DNA from: Dryas octopetala
Lineage: Eukaryota > Streptophyta > Magnoliopsida > Rosales > Rosaceae
Length of the DNA: 64,000 bases
Reading direction: 5' to 3'
Assembly (NCBI GenBank): GCA_963921425.1
Contig: OY992840.1
Coordinates: 7,318,501-7,382,500, forward strand
Shown: in pieces, positions 11,684 to 27,400 of the stretch
How the letters are laid out: every line of letters begins with the position of its first letter
Position numbering within the stretch: position 1 is the first letter of the stretch
Translations under genes and position numbers: made by a program
The notes under the pieces: generated by a model
What the model was told of the DNA's origin: nothing
Database searches by the model: none
What the model saw: the letters and a program-made list of their open reading frames with translations, nothing else

Positions 11684-11908
11684 TATAGAGATTAACCAAA
11701 AGGGTGATTGGAAATCTTAAACTTTATTCACGGCAGCAGGTAGATATATACAAGTACAAGCAGCTAGATATATACAAGTACAAGACTGAATTATCTATAA
11801 AACTGGAAGACCTATTCTTAAGGAATCCTAGAAGACCAATCAGCTGAAACAATAATTCAAGTTTAAAAACATTTGAATACAGCAGTTACACAAGAGACAT
11901 CTCTTACA
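11684..11908 (-). repeat. 5' LTR of copia element 1
   Basis: 225 bp, one mismatch to the 3' LTR. It should hold the element's promoter. The outer border TGTAAGAG is followed by the AGGAG target duplication shared with 6977-6981. Confidence 0.95.
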
Positions 11909-11913
11909 AGGAG

Positions 11914-11934
11914 AACCAATGGACATTTGAGTGA
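11914..11934 (+). pseudogene. SKP1-like fragment, last codons after the copia insertion
   Basis: Continuing the frame broken at 6981, AAC CAA TGG ACA TTT GAG TGA encodes NQWTFE and a stop, matching the conserved NQWAFE end of SKP1. Removing the element and one target copy restores continuity with VGKE. The GAGTGA here is also where block copy 2 begins. Confidence 0.85.
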
Positions 11935-13950
11935 CCTGCAGATCGAGATCCTTCTTAACATGCAATTAATGTTGATACTAGTATGATAGGAATGTTTAGG
12001 AATGTTGATATAATTACAGGGTCGGTTTATATTCTGCTTCCTAGGGCTTCTGTTCTCGAGTGGAGAATAGTTATGTTTTAGGTCTCCTAATTGAACCGGT
12101 TTTTGTTATGTACATGATTGCTTTAATTTTTACCAAATTAGATTCCCTTTTTTTTTTTTTATTACAAAACCCAACAAAGGTTTGCATTCACAAAGAAACA
12201 AGCGATTCTTATCCTTATTCTCATGCATTCGATTTACCATTATAATATTAATAAATCATAATGAAAAGTATGAGTAAAATACCCGTTCCAAAATTCCAAG
12301 ATAGCATTTCCAAAATAGAAAAGAACAAACCAACTTCTTAACTTAAAAAATAATACATCAGGAACTATACCAAGAAACACCAGGTAAGTTGTTGATTTCT
12401 CAGTGATGTCTAACCAAAAGAAAACAAGAAATTGAAGGAATGAAACAAATAGCTTTTGTATATACCCAAGCAACTAGAAGAATTTTGAACTAGGGTTTGG
12501 GACAAGGGCCGCGCGAACGCAGGCCCTCGCTGCAACAAATAATGATGTAGGCTCTACCACATGGCCACATGGGTAGATCTTAGGCGAGCACCCCTCCCAA
12601 AGTGCAATGGAGGTCACCAACCTAGGCCATGGGCCTTCTTGATCGCCCATTCACCCCATCCAGGTAAGTAAGTTTTACCAATCCACACATCTCTCTTATG
12701 TACCATCACTTACACATGCCTCCTCTTTCTCCTTTTCGATGTGGGACTTATCACCAACCTACAATTCTTCATGATCTCTCTCCTTGGTTTCCAGTGATTG
12801 TATTGATGTTTGATCATATATATTGACTTTACAAATGAAGCAAAGAAAAGTTTACAGACTTATCATTCAATATTTCAATGGCAATAAATCGAAGCATCCA
12901 AAGGGTTTGTGTAAAATATTGGAAACTCGCTCAAGTTCAATCTCTACACTATGAACTGAAATTCATCCAGACAAACATTCTAATGTCTATCTTTGGTGAA
13001 CTTGATGGATGCTATTTTATAAATATGGACCTATTTGCTTGTCTGTTTTCGACGGCAGTGGATCTTCTTACTTGGTATGAAGCTTACATGGATGAATTAT
13101 AGAACCTTGTGTGATAGAGATAAGAAAAAAATTGGAAAAATTGTTGGGAAAGTATATATTTTCCGTTTTGGTTGAGAAGAAGAAGAACCAAGATGCTTAA
13201 TTAGCTACTTTCCTACGCCCACAGACAAATATAAGCACGAATCACAACGGCCGTAATATTTGAGGTTGTGATTGGTTCGATCTTACTGCTCCTAAGGAAT
13301 AGTCAGCATAGTAGTAATTATGAAGTAATCTTTGCATCTACCAATTGGCAATGGGAGGGTGAACAATTTGTATTGGGTGACATGAGAGCACGTGTAACCG
13401 TTGGGCCTAATACGTGGATAACATACTTTGATATCATGAAGTAATTTAGGGATTTATCCCAAAACCAATTAGCAATGGGAGAAGTAGTCCAAATACTTAA
13501 AAGCTACTGTGCAAGGTCTCACATTTTTAATGTGAGATCTTTCTCTCAACAATGCCTACACTAACATGATGGGTATAACAGTCAGTATATATACGCGGGC
13601 AAAAATGGTGGGCACAATCATATGTGTATGCGCCCAAAACTTGAATGGCACTTGACTACTTGTGCTTGTGTTCAATGTCAAACAGTGTGACGAATTCATT
13701 TTTTGTGCTTTTTGACCCATAGTGAAATGTCATATTAATTCAATGCTCGCTAATTAGCTCTTCACTGCTTTGAGGCCAATTTATGAGAACCAGCCTCAAG
13801 AAGTCACAATGTGCTAGTCAGTAGTCATTCTCATTTATAGGCAATTTAATTATAGGGACAACATGCTATCAGTAATTTCTAAAGCATATGTATAATACAT
13901 AAATAAGAGGCTCAATGCATGGCTCCTAATTAATTAAACTGAAACTTTGA
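11929..13950. repeat. ~2-kb duplicated block, copy 2
   Basis: Collinear with 3951-6060. It runs from the SKP1 stop to just beyond the peroxidase stop codon. It lacks the (TA)n run and the local tandem duplication of copy 1. No gene is supported within it: the 74-codon frame at 12878 is shifted in copy 1, so it is not conserved. Confidence 0.85.
13321..13551 (-). mobile_element. Degenerate TRIM-like element, copy 2
   Basis: Paralogue of 5322-5552, with the same truncated left repeat, TTTGATATCA primer-site relic and terminal CTCTCAACA. It was carried along by the block duplication. Confidence 0.55.
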
Positions 13951-13976
13951 GTTCCATACATGCTCTACCTAGCTAG

Positions 13977-16580
<2,604 letters not shown>

Positions 16581-16662
16581 CTGCTCCTATGGAAAATAAT
16601 AGTGCATGAAAGAATAGCCTTGATTTGATATTAGGATTATCTGGGACAGCATCGACCTCTAT

Positions 16663-16670
16663 GTATATAT
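16663..16670 (-). promoter_or_regulatory. Possible TATA box of the peroxidase
   Basis: ATATATAC on the - strand, about 85 bases upstream of the ATG at 16580, would leave a leader of roughly 50 nt. Motif and spacing are the only evidence. Confidence 0.35.
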
Positions 16671-17454
16671 TAGCCCTTAGTCTTACAGTGACGTTTTATT
16701 TTACTTGCTTAAGAATGTTTCTTTCCATGTTTTCATACCAACTTAACATAAAGACATTCCTTTTTGAGATTTTGATCGAAGTTGATGCAACTACTCCTAC
16801 CTAACTGCCTTTTCATATATAATACTTTGCAAAGCAACTTGTCATAAGGATGATCAAAGACTACCAGGGGCTCATGGCCGATCTCAAATGGGCCTTGCCC
16901 AATTGTATATATCGGTCCAATTAAGTTTAAGCCCATCTATTAGCAAGTGGTAAATGTTGAAAAGACCAGCTGTAAACCAGCCACCAGAAATTAGTATTGT
17001 TACATTGACTGAATGTAAAAAAAAAAAAAAAAAACCATATCTTTTTCCTTGTTTTTTCTTTCTGTTTTCTCTAAGCCACGGAACCCAAATTTTGATCAAT
17101 CATTCAATCTTGTTACTTCATTCGTACAACGCCAAGATACACATCCGAAGTGAAAGGATACAATGCAACATGTTCTATATATTATACACATCCGATGTTC
17201 TATTCAACTGTAAGATGATTCTTTTTCTGTCCCAAAGACACAACCCAAAAGTTCTAACCACATAAAGATACACAACCATTATTCCCAGATCTAGAGAACC
17301 CAACAAAAAGCACAAGTATTTAGTTCGAGATCTGAAGGAAAGAAATACCTTTTTCTTTTTTCCTTTCCTTTGATATATACATTCATACCTGACTTGTATA
17401 ATATATCTAAATTTTTTCTTATCCTAGCTGTTACTTTGCATATTGGTATGACAG

Positions 17455-17540
17455 TAATGGTACTTGAAGGCAGCAGTTGAATCCCGTTGGCCAAAAAAGA
17501 TACCAACGTTTCAGGCTTGTGAGTGTGATCCTCAATTCCC
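17455..17540 (-). other. Exon-like conserved segment downstream of phosphatase A (decayed)
   Basis: On the - strand, a CAG acceptor-like site is followed by codons giving EDHTHKPETLVSFLANGIQ. The same place in units B and C gives VDHTDKVE...SFLTNGIRDAALKHNALLP. Copy A has a one-base phase difference and loses the C-terminal part, so it is not conserved as protein here. I do not recognise the family. It could be the relic last exon of a former neighbour, or 3' transcribed sequence of the phosphatase. Confidence 0.35.
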
Positions 17541-18696
17541 TGCTTGAAAGTTGAAAGGTAAATTCATGAACTTCATGTTCCAATAGTCTATATGCATGCA
17601 ACAGAAACATCATTATGTTGTTTAAAGTACAAAATAATCAACAGTGAATTATCACAAAGCTGCAGCAATAGTAAACAGGAAGGCCACAAAATTCTGAATA
17701 TAACACTTCATATTAAAGTCTTCTCAGGAACCTACTGTAAAGAAGTACTCGAACACAGCAAGAGTTTTTTTGAAAAATGTTGCTCCTTGCAAGAAGTCCT
17801 CCTTACAAACCAACCACAATTTGACACGTATTGACTTAAGAGAAGGAATTGTTCATTGGGGGGAAAAAAAGGGCACGTGTCAGATTATGGTTGACTATTA
17901 AGTAGGCATTTTTCTGTTTTTATCTTCTAGCCGATAGCATGCCATGATTTTGGAAACTTCAAAGAGTTAAAAGAGGAAAAGGTGAAATGATTGTCTAATA
18001 ATGTAATCATGCAGAGTGACAGGAAAATGTGAACAATCGAATACTCTTTTAGAGGTTTACAAAAACCATTGGATTAAGAGCTAATACTTGTATCACAGGT
18101 AGGGAGCTCTTTTAGAGGTTTGCACAAAAAAACAGGTATTGCCTTGATATCCATGGAAATGATAACCATGTTTCTGATGTTATCAGGAGAGATAATCACT
18201 TGAAAAGTAATATGAAATAGGTTAACAAGCTAACATTGGGGAAACTCGGTGGTTTCTTCTTCTCTTTTATGAACTATGGCGTGATCATTCCTGCATATTT
18301 TAAGCAGTTGAAAGACTTTCCAAATACTGAATGAACTTTGTTGGCCATACAAGAAAATCTATAAAATGTGTGTTTCTCAATAACTTTAGATAGAATTTGA
18401 AATTTTCAGTGTTGGGAATTAACACAATTTTATTTATAGCGTTTAATATTGTGGAAAAAGAAGCAGAATTTTCACTGGATATAGATAGGAAGTAAATCAG
18501 ACTGTTTTCATGGCTAAATCTCATAAGTGACACCAACAAACATGAAGTTTTTCCTGTGTATATCACATTCATAGGCAATTCTTAATTGTTTCCTCCTGAT
18601 TGTATAAACAAGGTATTATTTGCCCTCCAAAAGAAACACAAACCAAACGAAAACAAAAGATTCTCAGGATTGTTACCTGGTCTCTGCTAATTAAGG

Positions 18697-21600
18697 TTAA
18701 AAATCCCCATCTTCATCAAGGAAAATTTCAGGATATACTGCTGCAGTAGTGTAATTGAGAGCTCTTTGCAGCTTCCGATGATCTAGGACTTCAACTTCAA
18801 CCATGAAGGTTGAACTAACTGGTCGATGATCTGAAAACCTCATTTCTGATCGCTGGTAAGAAAGTTGTTTGATGCCTTTTCCTAGCCAGAGTATACGATC
18901 ACACCTGTTACAGTACATCAAGTACATTTATAGGAATTAGTCAGCAATTACCTGATTCATGGTTATAACTTAACTCATATGTTGAAAAGAGTACTAACGG
19001 TCATGAAGCTGGAGATTATTCAATGGTGAGGCCTACACAATTCCCCCCTCCCCAACAAAAGGAAAAAAGAAGGAACTATTTTGGAAGTTCAATACAATGT
19101 CCATTCAATTTCAACATGATCTAGTTTACTCAAATTGACTAGTTTCAATGTTTTACAACAAATGAGAGAGTTAACTCATCCAGTCCAAGTTGTTGACAAG
19201 TTTTATCTAGTTGAACTGAAATACAGAATGGAAGAATATTTCATGGGAGTTTGGGAAACTGTGTTCACTACAGTTTCAAAGCATCAATGAAATATTCCAT
19301 CACAATTAAAAACTGTATGACATATCCCAAGTATAGATATTTCCTTGAGTACTCATGAGGTTTTTTATTATTTTTCCGTTTTCTTTTAATCAATTAAAAG
19401 GGCAACGAACTTTTGTATGCTTGATGAAAAAGGTCAGTGTGCCAAAAGTGTGATTCTTTCCCTTCTCAAGAAAAATTTTAATCCAGTTGGTCCCACAAAA
19501 TTGTACTCACCATGCTGGTGATCTCTTCTTCTCTCCTTCTTTTGGGTTCTCGCCAACATATCTATCAGAGTTGATTTCATATTTGTAGGTGGGTGGAAAG
19601 TCTATCACTCCCTCTTTCCATCCCTCAAATACATGCCCATTGCGGAGTTCTTTGATTAGCTGCGCATTGAGTAATCACATTAAGCACTAGTTCAATTTAC
19701 AGGACATTTTTACTGTTTCCTGAACTTCCAAACAAACAAAAAAAAAGAAGAATAAAAAGGACTGGAATTTTGCATGAAGAATGTTGTAACTTGTAAGGAA
19801 TCACAGAAAATATTTAAAAAGTGCAAAAAAAAAAAAAAAAAAATCCACATGATTAAAAAATTGGGAAACATGTTTTCTTCAGAAGAGTATCATGCCCAAA
19901 CATTTAGAGAATTTGCCTCTAAGGTCCAAATTGTCAAAGTATATAGTCCTTTTCCCTGACAGGTAAAATAATTTCTAATCAAAAGTAGATCAGACTCTTA
20001 GAACCAAATTTAGATCCAAATATTAGCTGTATAAGGTATCGTTGAGGTTTGGATTAGGACACAGAATTCCTGTATTATTTGCCTTAGTAAAATGAATTCA
20101 GAGGCATAAATTTTCACATACTGGGGCCAAAAGCTAAAGGTTGTGCAAAGAGCATAATGATCTCACCTGATCATTTTTGATAAGTTCATCCCACCGTTTC
20201 AGAGCAATGAGCTTCCTTACCTCTGCGTCCAACATATTGAGACGATAGTTCAAGTCCCCAAACCAGAAAATCTGACTGTTTCCAGAAACACCCCCGATCA
20301 CATCAAATCATAGTTCATGTTGGCATATTATAGATATGAATAAGAGAGAAAGTTCAACCTTAAAATAATAAAATTGTGCAGTTGGCTGAGGTCAATATAA
20401 TAAGCTGTTGACCCACTCTTAAAATTACTAGTAGACAAGCTCAACCATGACAAGCTGAAGCACCTCTGAGTCTTAACTTCTGTAAATATTTCTCACAATT
20501 AACTCGAGGATAAATTCTAACTTGATAATATTCTAAATTAGTATCTAGAGGATAAAAACAAAAGAAAAGAAAAAAAGAAAGGACTTTCTATTTTCACCCT
20601 TCTTTCTGCTATTTTCTGTGTCAAGCACAATAACTGTATGTCTAATAACCACATTCATTTTTTAAGCGTCAGTACCTCATATCTGTAAACTCTCCATTTT
20701 TCTTTTCTTGACGAGGAAGGTCAAAGGGGGAAGGAGTATTTGAACCTTGCCCTAAGATGTGTGGGTAAATGCTCTCTACCATTGAAGCTACAAGCCCCAA
20801 CTAATAAAACTTTCAGTAATCCTATTGTACTGTCTACAAATTGACAGCTGATGTATTGATAAGAGATGAGATCAAATTAACCATAAAGAGATGGGTCTAC
20901 GGCAAAGGAATGTGTGCTCCGATTAGATTTACAAACAAAAAGCAACCAACATAAACTAAATCAATAGAAACTAAAATTCCAATTTTGTGCTTACTCATGA
21001 GATGGAATTGTCTGTGGTTGATCTGTATCGAAGACAGATGAGAAACGGGTACGTCTTATAATTTCGTACACATCTGAATTCCGCCTCTGCTCAGCCCCCT
21101 CCTTCTGACCAGAGGTCAGATGAGAACAAACAAAGCACATTCGTGATTGAAAAAGGGACATGCTAACGGAAACTGATCCCTGCTTCAATGACCATGAATT
21201 AAGAAGATGGCCAATAACATTAAGGCAAGAATATTCAATATTGATCAGCACATATCCTTTTTTAACAAGTTCTCTCCTCTACAATTAATGCAATCTCCAG
21301 CCTGCAGTTAACAACATTGTGCATCAATACATTGAGGGGCACTGTTTTTATTTCATTTGGAAACCAAAGCAAGTGAAGTCATAGTACGTGGCTCACCATC
21401 ATAGTGAAATAAACACAGCACCCTACATTAGCATGATGCACCACAATGTAGTTCACTCTAGACTGGTGTAGACGGAATAGAAAAAATAGAAAATTATGAC
21501 ACTTCTTCAGAATATGAACCCCCACGCATCAATGCCAAAAATATATAAGCACATTCATATTAAAAAATATATCAGCACATTCATATTCAAAAATATATCA

Positions 21601-24433
21601 GCACATTCAAACAAAAAAATATATCCGCATACTCATATCAAAAACTGGCATTACCTTGTTTCCCATATAGCCCATTAAACCAACCCCAACTGGAGATACT
21701 TTCAAATTGTTAACGTGTCTCCTCAACTTCGTACGAACCCAGATTGATACATATATCCCTACCATTTGCTTGCTGACAATTCGCGCATATGTAGGATGTA
21801 ACTTCACACCAACATTGGTAACTCCATTATTAGGTTGTTCATTTGGTAATTCCTGAAAAGTGTCATCTTCATCTTCCAAAAACCTGTCAGACACATCAGA
21901 GAGAGTGTCAAAAACTTCAGGCATCTCTTTCTGCTCCATCCAGATTGACCCCAGGTTCCCAAAGCTATGGTGTGATCTTTTCAACCCACCACTTTTAAGT
22001 GCAAAATTTTGAGGACTGAATATTAAAGGATTATCCAACTGAGCAAAGCCAATTCTTGCGGAACTGCTCAGTACCCGCCGCAGTTTGGAGTTGGAGAAGA
22101 CAATTTGAGGGGTTGCATCTAATGAACGTTCAGGCCAATCTAGTCTACTATCACAATCGATTATTCTCTTCCAGTGCAAATTCTTTCCAATACTGAGTAC
22201 TTTAGTCAATTCACCTTGTTCAAAGTCACATCCAGTATAAGCTCCAACATATTCCTTGCCAAGCAAGCCTAATGGTTGAGCATTAATCTCATCTGCTAGT
22301 ACATCAGCTACAGAAGAAGTCCTTTGTACCGGAGAAGGAGGGGCACTGTAGCTTATGTGTTTGCTTTCAGGTTCCAAGGATTTGTGCAGAGCTTTTCGAA
22401 TGATTTCCTCCCATTTAGGTATCGGCTCATAATCCTCTGCTCCCAGTACATTGCCAGCATTCAAAGGGACAACCTCTTGAAAACTGAACAATACATTAGT
22501 ACCAATAAAATTGACATTAAAACTTCCTCAGAAGCCAAAACTTTCTTTATAACTACAGTACTAACTATTGTAGATAGATAGACATATCTAACATAAAGAT
22601 TCAGCTAGGGTGAAATTTGATGAAATTCGGCTCATGCGACCCACACCCACCTGCATCTAATACTTTTGGGGTATAAGCCATTCAAAAAACAGAAACAACG
22701 AGATGCCAAATATATGCAAACTGTTGGACATAATTCAATAAACAATAGGCCAAACATAATGCATGCATACATTTACACATCATATACGACTTACCAAGAA
22801 AATATAGAAGAAAAACCAAGCATACTGAGTACTAGAGAAAATGAAATTAAAACTAGACAGGATGCTGATAAATACTTCTGGGTGAGAACATGCAACCAGC
22901 TTGTTCCAGGCTTACCAGTAAACACACCAATACATAGTTCTTTGTTTCTTAGGTTAGTTTTTTCACTACTTTTCACTCCACTGACTTTTCTGTTCCACTT
23001 ATCAGCAAGGCAATGAATATGAAATGCTAACTATCAGATTTCTTCAAAAACATTGGTAGCTGCTGATTAGCAGAGAAGAAAAATATTTTGTGATATGTGA
23101 AGCATGCATCTTCTACTAATGTTCTATTGCCAGGAAGCTTAGCATGCCACAAATAGATGCAGACATATGCATGCAGGTGGATTTGCATGTGCAGACATGC
23201 ACTCAATGAGGCAAGGGAGAATGGAGGAAAGATACCTGATGCAGCAAACCACTGAAAGCATATACCCAGGTGGATTATGTCAAGGAAGAAACTTAGAATG
23301 ATATAGGACCAACAAATGGAGGAAGTACTCACCCAAGAATGTAAATATCAGCTGGCTCATCTGTACAAAGCCAATCATCAATATCAAGTTCTTCATCTGG
23401 AAGCCTTCCAGCAACATTCCAACTGCCTATTGTCACCCTACATAAAACCAATTGCAGCAGTATATTCCAATAAGAACCATAATGGTTCTACTTCTAGGCT
23501 AACATTGCACGCGTAAAAATATAATAGCCAAACCTCACTTCCTTTGTGTTTATGTACTGAACACGCATAGTTTCTGATTTTCCTCTCCTATGTCTTAACT
23601 GATATCCCGTAGAAGGTGGATCTGCAAACATCATCATATGTACATGGTTATAATTACACAACAAGAACATTAAAGCACTTAGAAGATGTCTACAAATGAT
23701 CAAACAGTTCTTAAATTCTTCTTTAGATTTAAGAAAGTATGACAGAACAAACAGGTACATGGTTAAAATGCTCAAAAACTGGTTTTCATTTCAAGAAGAT
23801 TCATTCCTTTCCAGCTTATATCAAGAATTGACACCAAAGCTTAAGGTCCAAGGTTGCAGCAATGATATCCATGCTTAGCCACCCTACTAAAATGAACTAA
23901 TTGATTTATCATAAACAAAAGAAAAAAAAAACTTAAATATAAATATAGGAACATCACATAGAATGGACTTGTAGAACAATAGAAATCCTCCTAACAAAAC
24001 CATTTCTGGCACAGAAAAAGTATAGCCTGAAATTTTACTTGGGCAAATAGATCGGTTCCCCTCTGTCCTAAGGGCATGATCCTCACGCAAGTGCGTTCTT
24101 GCATCTTTAAAAGAAGCTGGAGAAAAATTGCAGAAAACATGATCAAGCATGGGAAACATAAAACATAATGTTATTTGTAGGCAGCTGAAACCATACCATC
24201 ATCTTCACTTTCAGTTTCAGTGTCAACCTCATCTTCACTAAAATCATTTACCTTCGGCTTTATATTTAACCATTTCTTCATCATAATGGAAGGCCAAAAG
24301 GCCTGCAATCAAATGCAAATTGACCAGATCAATAATCAAGAACCATGTGCTTGATCATGATTCACAAAAGTGGTTAACAGAGCATTTGCTTATAAAATCA
24401 TACCTCGGAGCGCCTTCTTCTCCTGCTGTTCAT
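18697..24433 (-). CDS. Type I inositol polyphosphate 5-phosphatase, CVP2/CVL1-like, copy A
   Basis: Removes the 5-phosphate from inositol phosphates and phosphoinositides. Arabidopsis CVP2/CVL1 relatives act in vein patterning through PI(4,5)P2 turnover. Ten exons on the - strand: 24433-24404, 24302-24197, 24116-24039, 23621-23534, 23437-23333, 22483-21655, 21179-20995, 20275-20167, 19659-19511 and 18904-18697. They sum to 1,887 nt, 628 aa, with all junctions in phase. The protein starts with a basic N-terminus and [17 protein letters not shown], then an acidic stretch (about residues 31-45), then [11 protein letters not shown] where the catalytic domain begins. A long variable insert fills most of exon 6, after [17 protein letters not shown]. 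Catalytic motifs are WFGDLNYR (about 478-485) and PAWCDRILW (about 558-566). No break is seen. Exon 1 codes for only ten residues, so its position rests on frame, splice site and agreement with copies B and C. Confidence 0.93.
20690..20800 (-). mobile_element. tRNA-derived SINE relic in intron 7 of phosphatase A
   Basis: On the - strand, GGGGCTTGTAGCTTCAATGG is followed by TAGAGAG (a polymerase III box A-like head) and by GGTTCAAATAC (box B-like) about 50 bases on. A pyrimidine-rich tail follows. It is too degenerate for a working tRNA. A diverged copy occupies the same intron of phosphatase C, so it predates that duplication. Confidence 0.5.
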
Positions 24434-27400
24434 TGTCCCCAGCTCAAAAATATACTATTGAGTACTTATACACTATACGTAGAAGGCACAGGCTCTTAAA
24501 TATGGAAGCAGCTTACAATAGGAACCCAATGTCAGTGACTCACTGTTGTAGGAGATTAATACTTAAATAGGAGATCATCAAACCATTATAAAATTAGGTA
24601 GCCTACAAGTAAGCTTATTGATGCCAAGCACAGGGAAGAGTCATACTAGGACAGAAGATAAACGACAGGAAAAGTATGGACATTATTTAGCAGATATCAG
24701 TAATCTCAACTTGCAAAAGAAGAAAAATGGTCCTTCCGCACACACCAGAATTTTCTAATTCATTACACCCCATAAAAAAAATTTCAACAAGAACAATGGG
24801 TCACTTTCATGATAACAAACCTATAGTCAAATAACCAACTGAGATGGTGCAGCTATTATTTTCAAGTTGTAACTGCAAAGATAAGCCATTAACAGGACAG
24901 TAAAAGACAAAATAACAATAGTAAAAATATTCATTTACAAAAAGCAATTCATTTTAAAAATACAAACTGATAAATTATTTTAGTACAATTCAATTAAACG
25001 AATTGCTTACACCTCAGGAGCACTGAATTCCAACTGGATACTGACACTGAAGCAAACTGCTGGCTCCTCCTCATCAAAGTATCAAACCTGAATGCCAAAT
25101 CCGAGTAACCCAACAGGGCCAACACTAATGGGGCTGGTGCCGACCACAAATCTTCACTCAAAATAGAAACTTAGGCCATGATGATTTGACGATACATCAA
25201 CCAAACAAAACATTGATTAAGAATCTAAGAATACCAACTAATATCAAAGCATTATATACACATACACTATTGACTGTTCATACCGTCACTGCCAAGATTC
25301 AGTGACTCCACCAAATAAAAGAATGACAGATTCATGGCCAACCCGATTCAACATTTCGCGGGTTGACACTAGAATATGGCAAATTGGCAATCCAAGTCAA
25401 ATGGGTAATTAGAGTAAAATATAAACGAGATTATAATTATATTTATGGAGCCACTGGCCAAAAAGAAACAAACTCATATTTAAGGGACCACAGGGAAAGC
25501 GCACTATATGTGAATGCCATGGATTCTTGATTCTTCAGCTTTCATTTTCAGTCCAACTCTCTCTTTTTTTTTCATTTTCTTTTTTCTTTTTAACTAAAAT
25601 TATAATTGGAGAAAAGAAAAGAAAAAAAACTTCTTTTCTTTTAAAATGAAATGAATTACAAAATACGCATTACACAAACACTCACCAACCCCGAAACAAG
25701 GTTAGTCATGACTCATGAGAAGAGTCACGTTTTAAGGATACCAAATTTTGTAGACCTTCTATATTGTGTTAGGCAAGTTATGGTAAAAAGTAGTTAAAAG
25801 CTCCGATTCAAAATAAAAATAGCCTAATTCAAAGATGTCCACCTGTATTTTGGACTCGTTTGAGATTGCGGTGAATGACCCAAAAGCTGCAAAAAAAAAA
25901 CTATTTTTCTCCATAATCCTCAATTCTCCAAAACAAAAGCATAAAACAAGTATTTAAAAATTGTAGTGAATTACAGTAAAAATTAATATTTTATTTTACA
26001 CATAATACTCTTATTGATTTTTGAAAATCACATCTCTTATTCCTATTTTACACATAATATTCTCAAAAATTGATTCTTTTTTCATCTTTGATATTTATTG
26101 ATGAAATAAAGAAAAAAATTTAAAAAAATTGATTTTGAATACAATACCAAATGCTCCATTTTTATAAAAAATTTCAAATAGTCAAAAATAGGGGTGAGAA
26201 AGACCAACCCATCAAACCAAAACCTAAGCATCAAAATTGAAGGTCTAGCTACACGCCAAGATACGCACCAAACCTAAGACATACAATATTTATCTGTTCT
26301 TAAATGTTATATTAATTGTTTTTATTTTTAAGAAAAGAAAAAAAGTGACTAAAAATTTGTTCATTTTGATAAAAATTCGTTAGTTATATCAGACATAAAA
26401 TCAGCATCTAACTTTGACTATAATAATATCATGAGCAATGTTCAAACACGCATTTTGAATTGGACAATGATACTTCATAGTCCTACTAAGACTGATTGAA
26501 AAATTGGATTGGACGACAGCCATGCAATAAGAATAACAACAAATTGAGAAAGGTAGTGGAAGTTAGCATCAATCAATTAAGGTCCTTTGGAAACGTTCAA
26601 TATTATATTTTCTTCTGCGAACATGCATGTGGTACGGCAGGCTGTACTTTGTGAGAGGCACATAATGGCATAGGTTAATAATTAATGGCGTTACAAATTT
26701 ATTTGTTGATGAATGCATGTTAGTATATCCGTCGACTCATCAAATTGTTAGGGTTAATTCAAGTAGTGAAGTTAAGTAGAACAATAAGTAGGATTAAGGT
26801 AGGTTTCTTTTTAGTGTAGATCTCATTTATTTATATATAATTATTTTGTACCCTATCATTTAATAATGTTTTTAAATAAGTACATTTTCAGTTGTTTAAC
26901 TAATTAAATATATAGTTGGTGTAGGGCTTGTAAATCTAGTAATACTAATCATATACTCTTCACACTCAAAATTAGATTTCAGATCTCTCAATCCCTTTAA
27001 CCTCCTTTGAAACAACAAAAGAATATATAATAGTGGAAAAGCATTTTATTATTTTAATTTTCTATTTTGCTCTTTCTCACTTAAATTTTTTATTTTTTAT
27101 TTTAAATATGTGTAAGTAGGATGAGTATAAAGTATAAACTATGAATAATAGAGTACTCCAAAGAGGCAAAGAGATTATAAAGACATACATAAAATTACAA
27201 TGTCAGTACAGTCATCGATAAGCAGTCAATTCTTTTTTCTAATCAGTCAAACGGTTAAAAATTACCAAAATTTATTCTATCATTCTAACTCTAACTCACT
27301 TTTCTACTCTCAAATACAAAAATGAATTAGAATTAAAATAATTGAATAAATTAAAGTTTCGCTATATTTCTATGTATATATAACCAACAGTACTTATATG

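Larger units (their letters stand above)
6982..11908 (-). mobile_element. Ty1-copia LTR retrotransposon 1 (RE1-like), complete but with stops
   Basis: A 4,927-bp element on the - strand. It has two 225-bp LTRs (6982-7206 and 11684-11908) differing at one base, and a 5-bp target duplication AGGAG at 6977-6981 and 11909-11913. The primer-binding site TGGTATCAGAGC complements initiator Met tRNA, and the purine tract is TTGAGGGGGCA. The LTR starts TG and ends TA rather than the usual CA. Protein order gag, protease, integrase, reverse transcriptase, RNase H marks it as copia. The near-identical LTRs imply recent insertion. It interrupts the SKP1-like fragment. Confidence 0.95.

Noticed and set aside
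12878..13102. 74-codon frame in block copy 2
   Set aside because: The homologous sequence in block copy 1 (about 4870-5090) is frameshifted, so the frame is not conserved.
18300..18578. 92-codon - strand frame below phosphatase A
   Set aside because: Not preserved in the corresponding parts of units B and C; it is 3' flanking sequence.
20720..20800. Functional tRNA gene on the - strand
   Set aside because: Box A and box B-like motifs are present, but the arms do not pair as a tRNA cloverleaf and a diverged copy sits in the paralogous intron. A SINE relic fits better.
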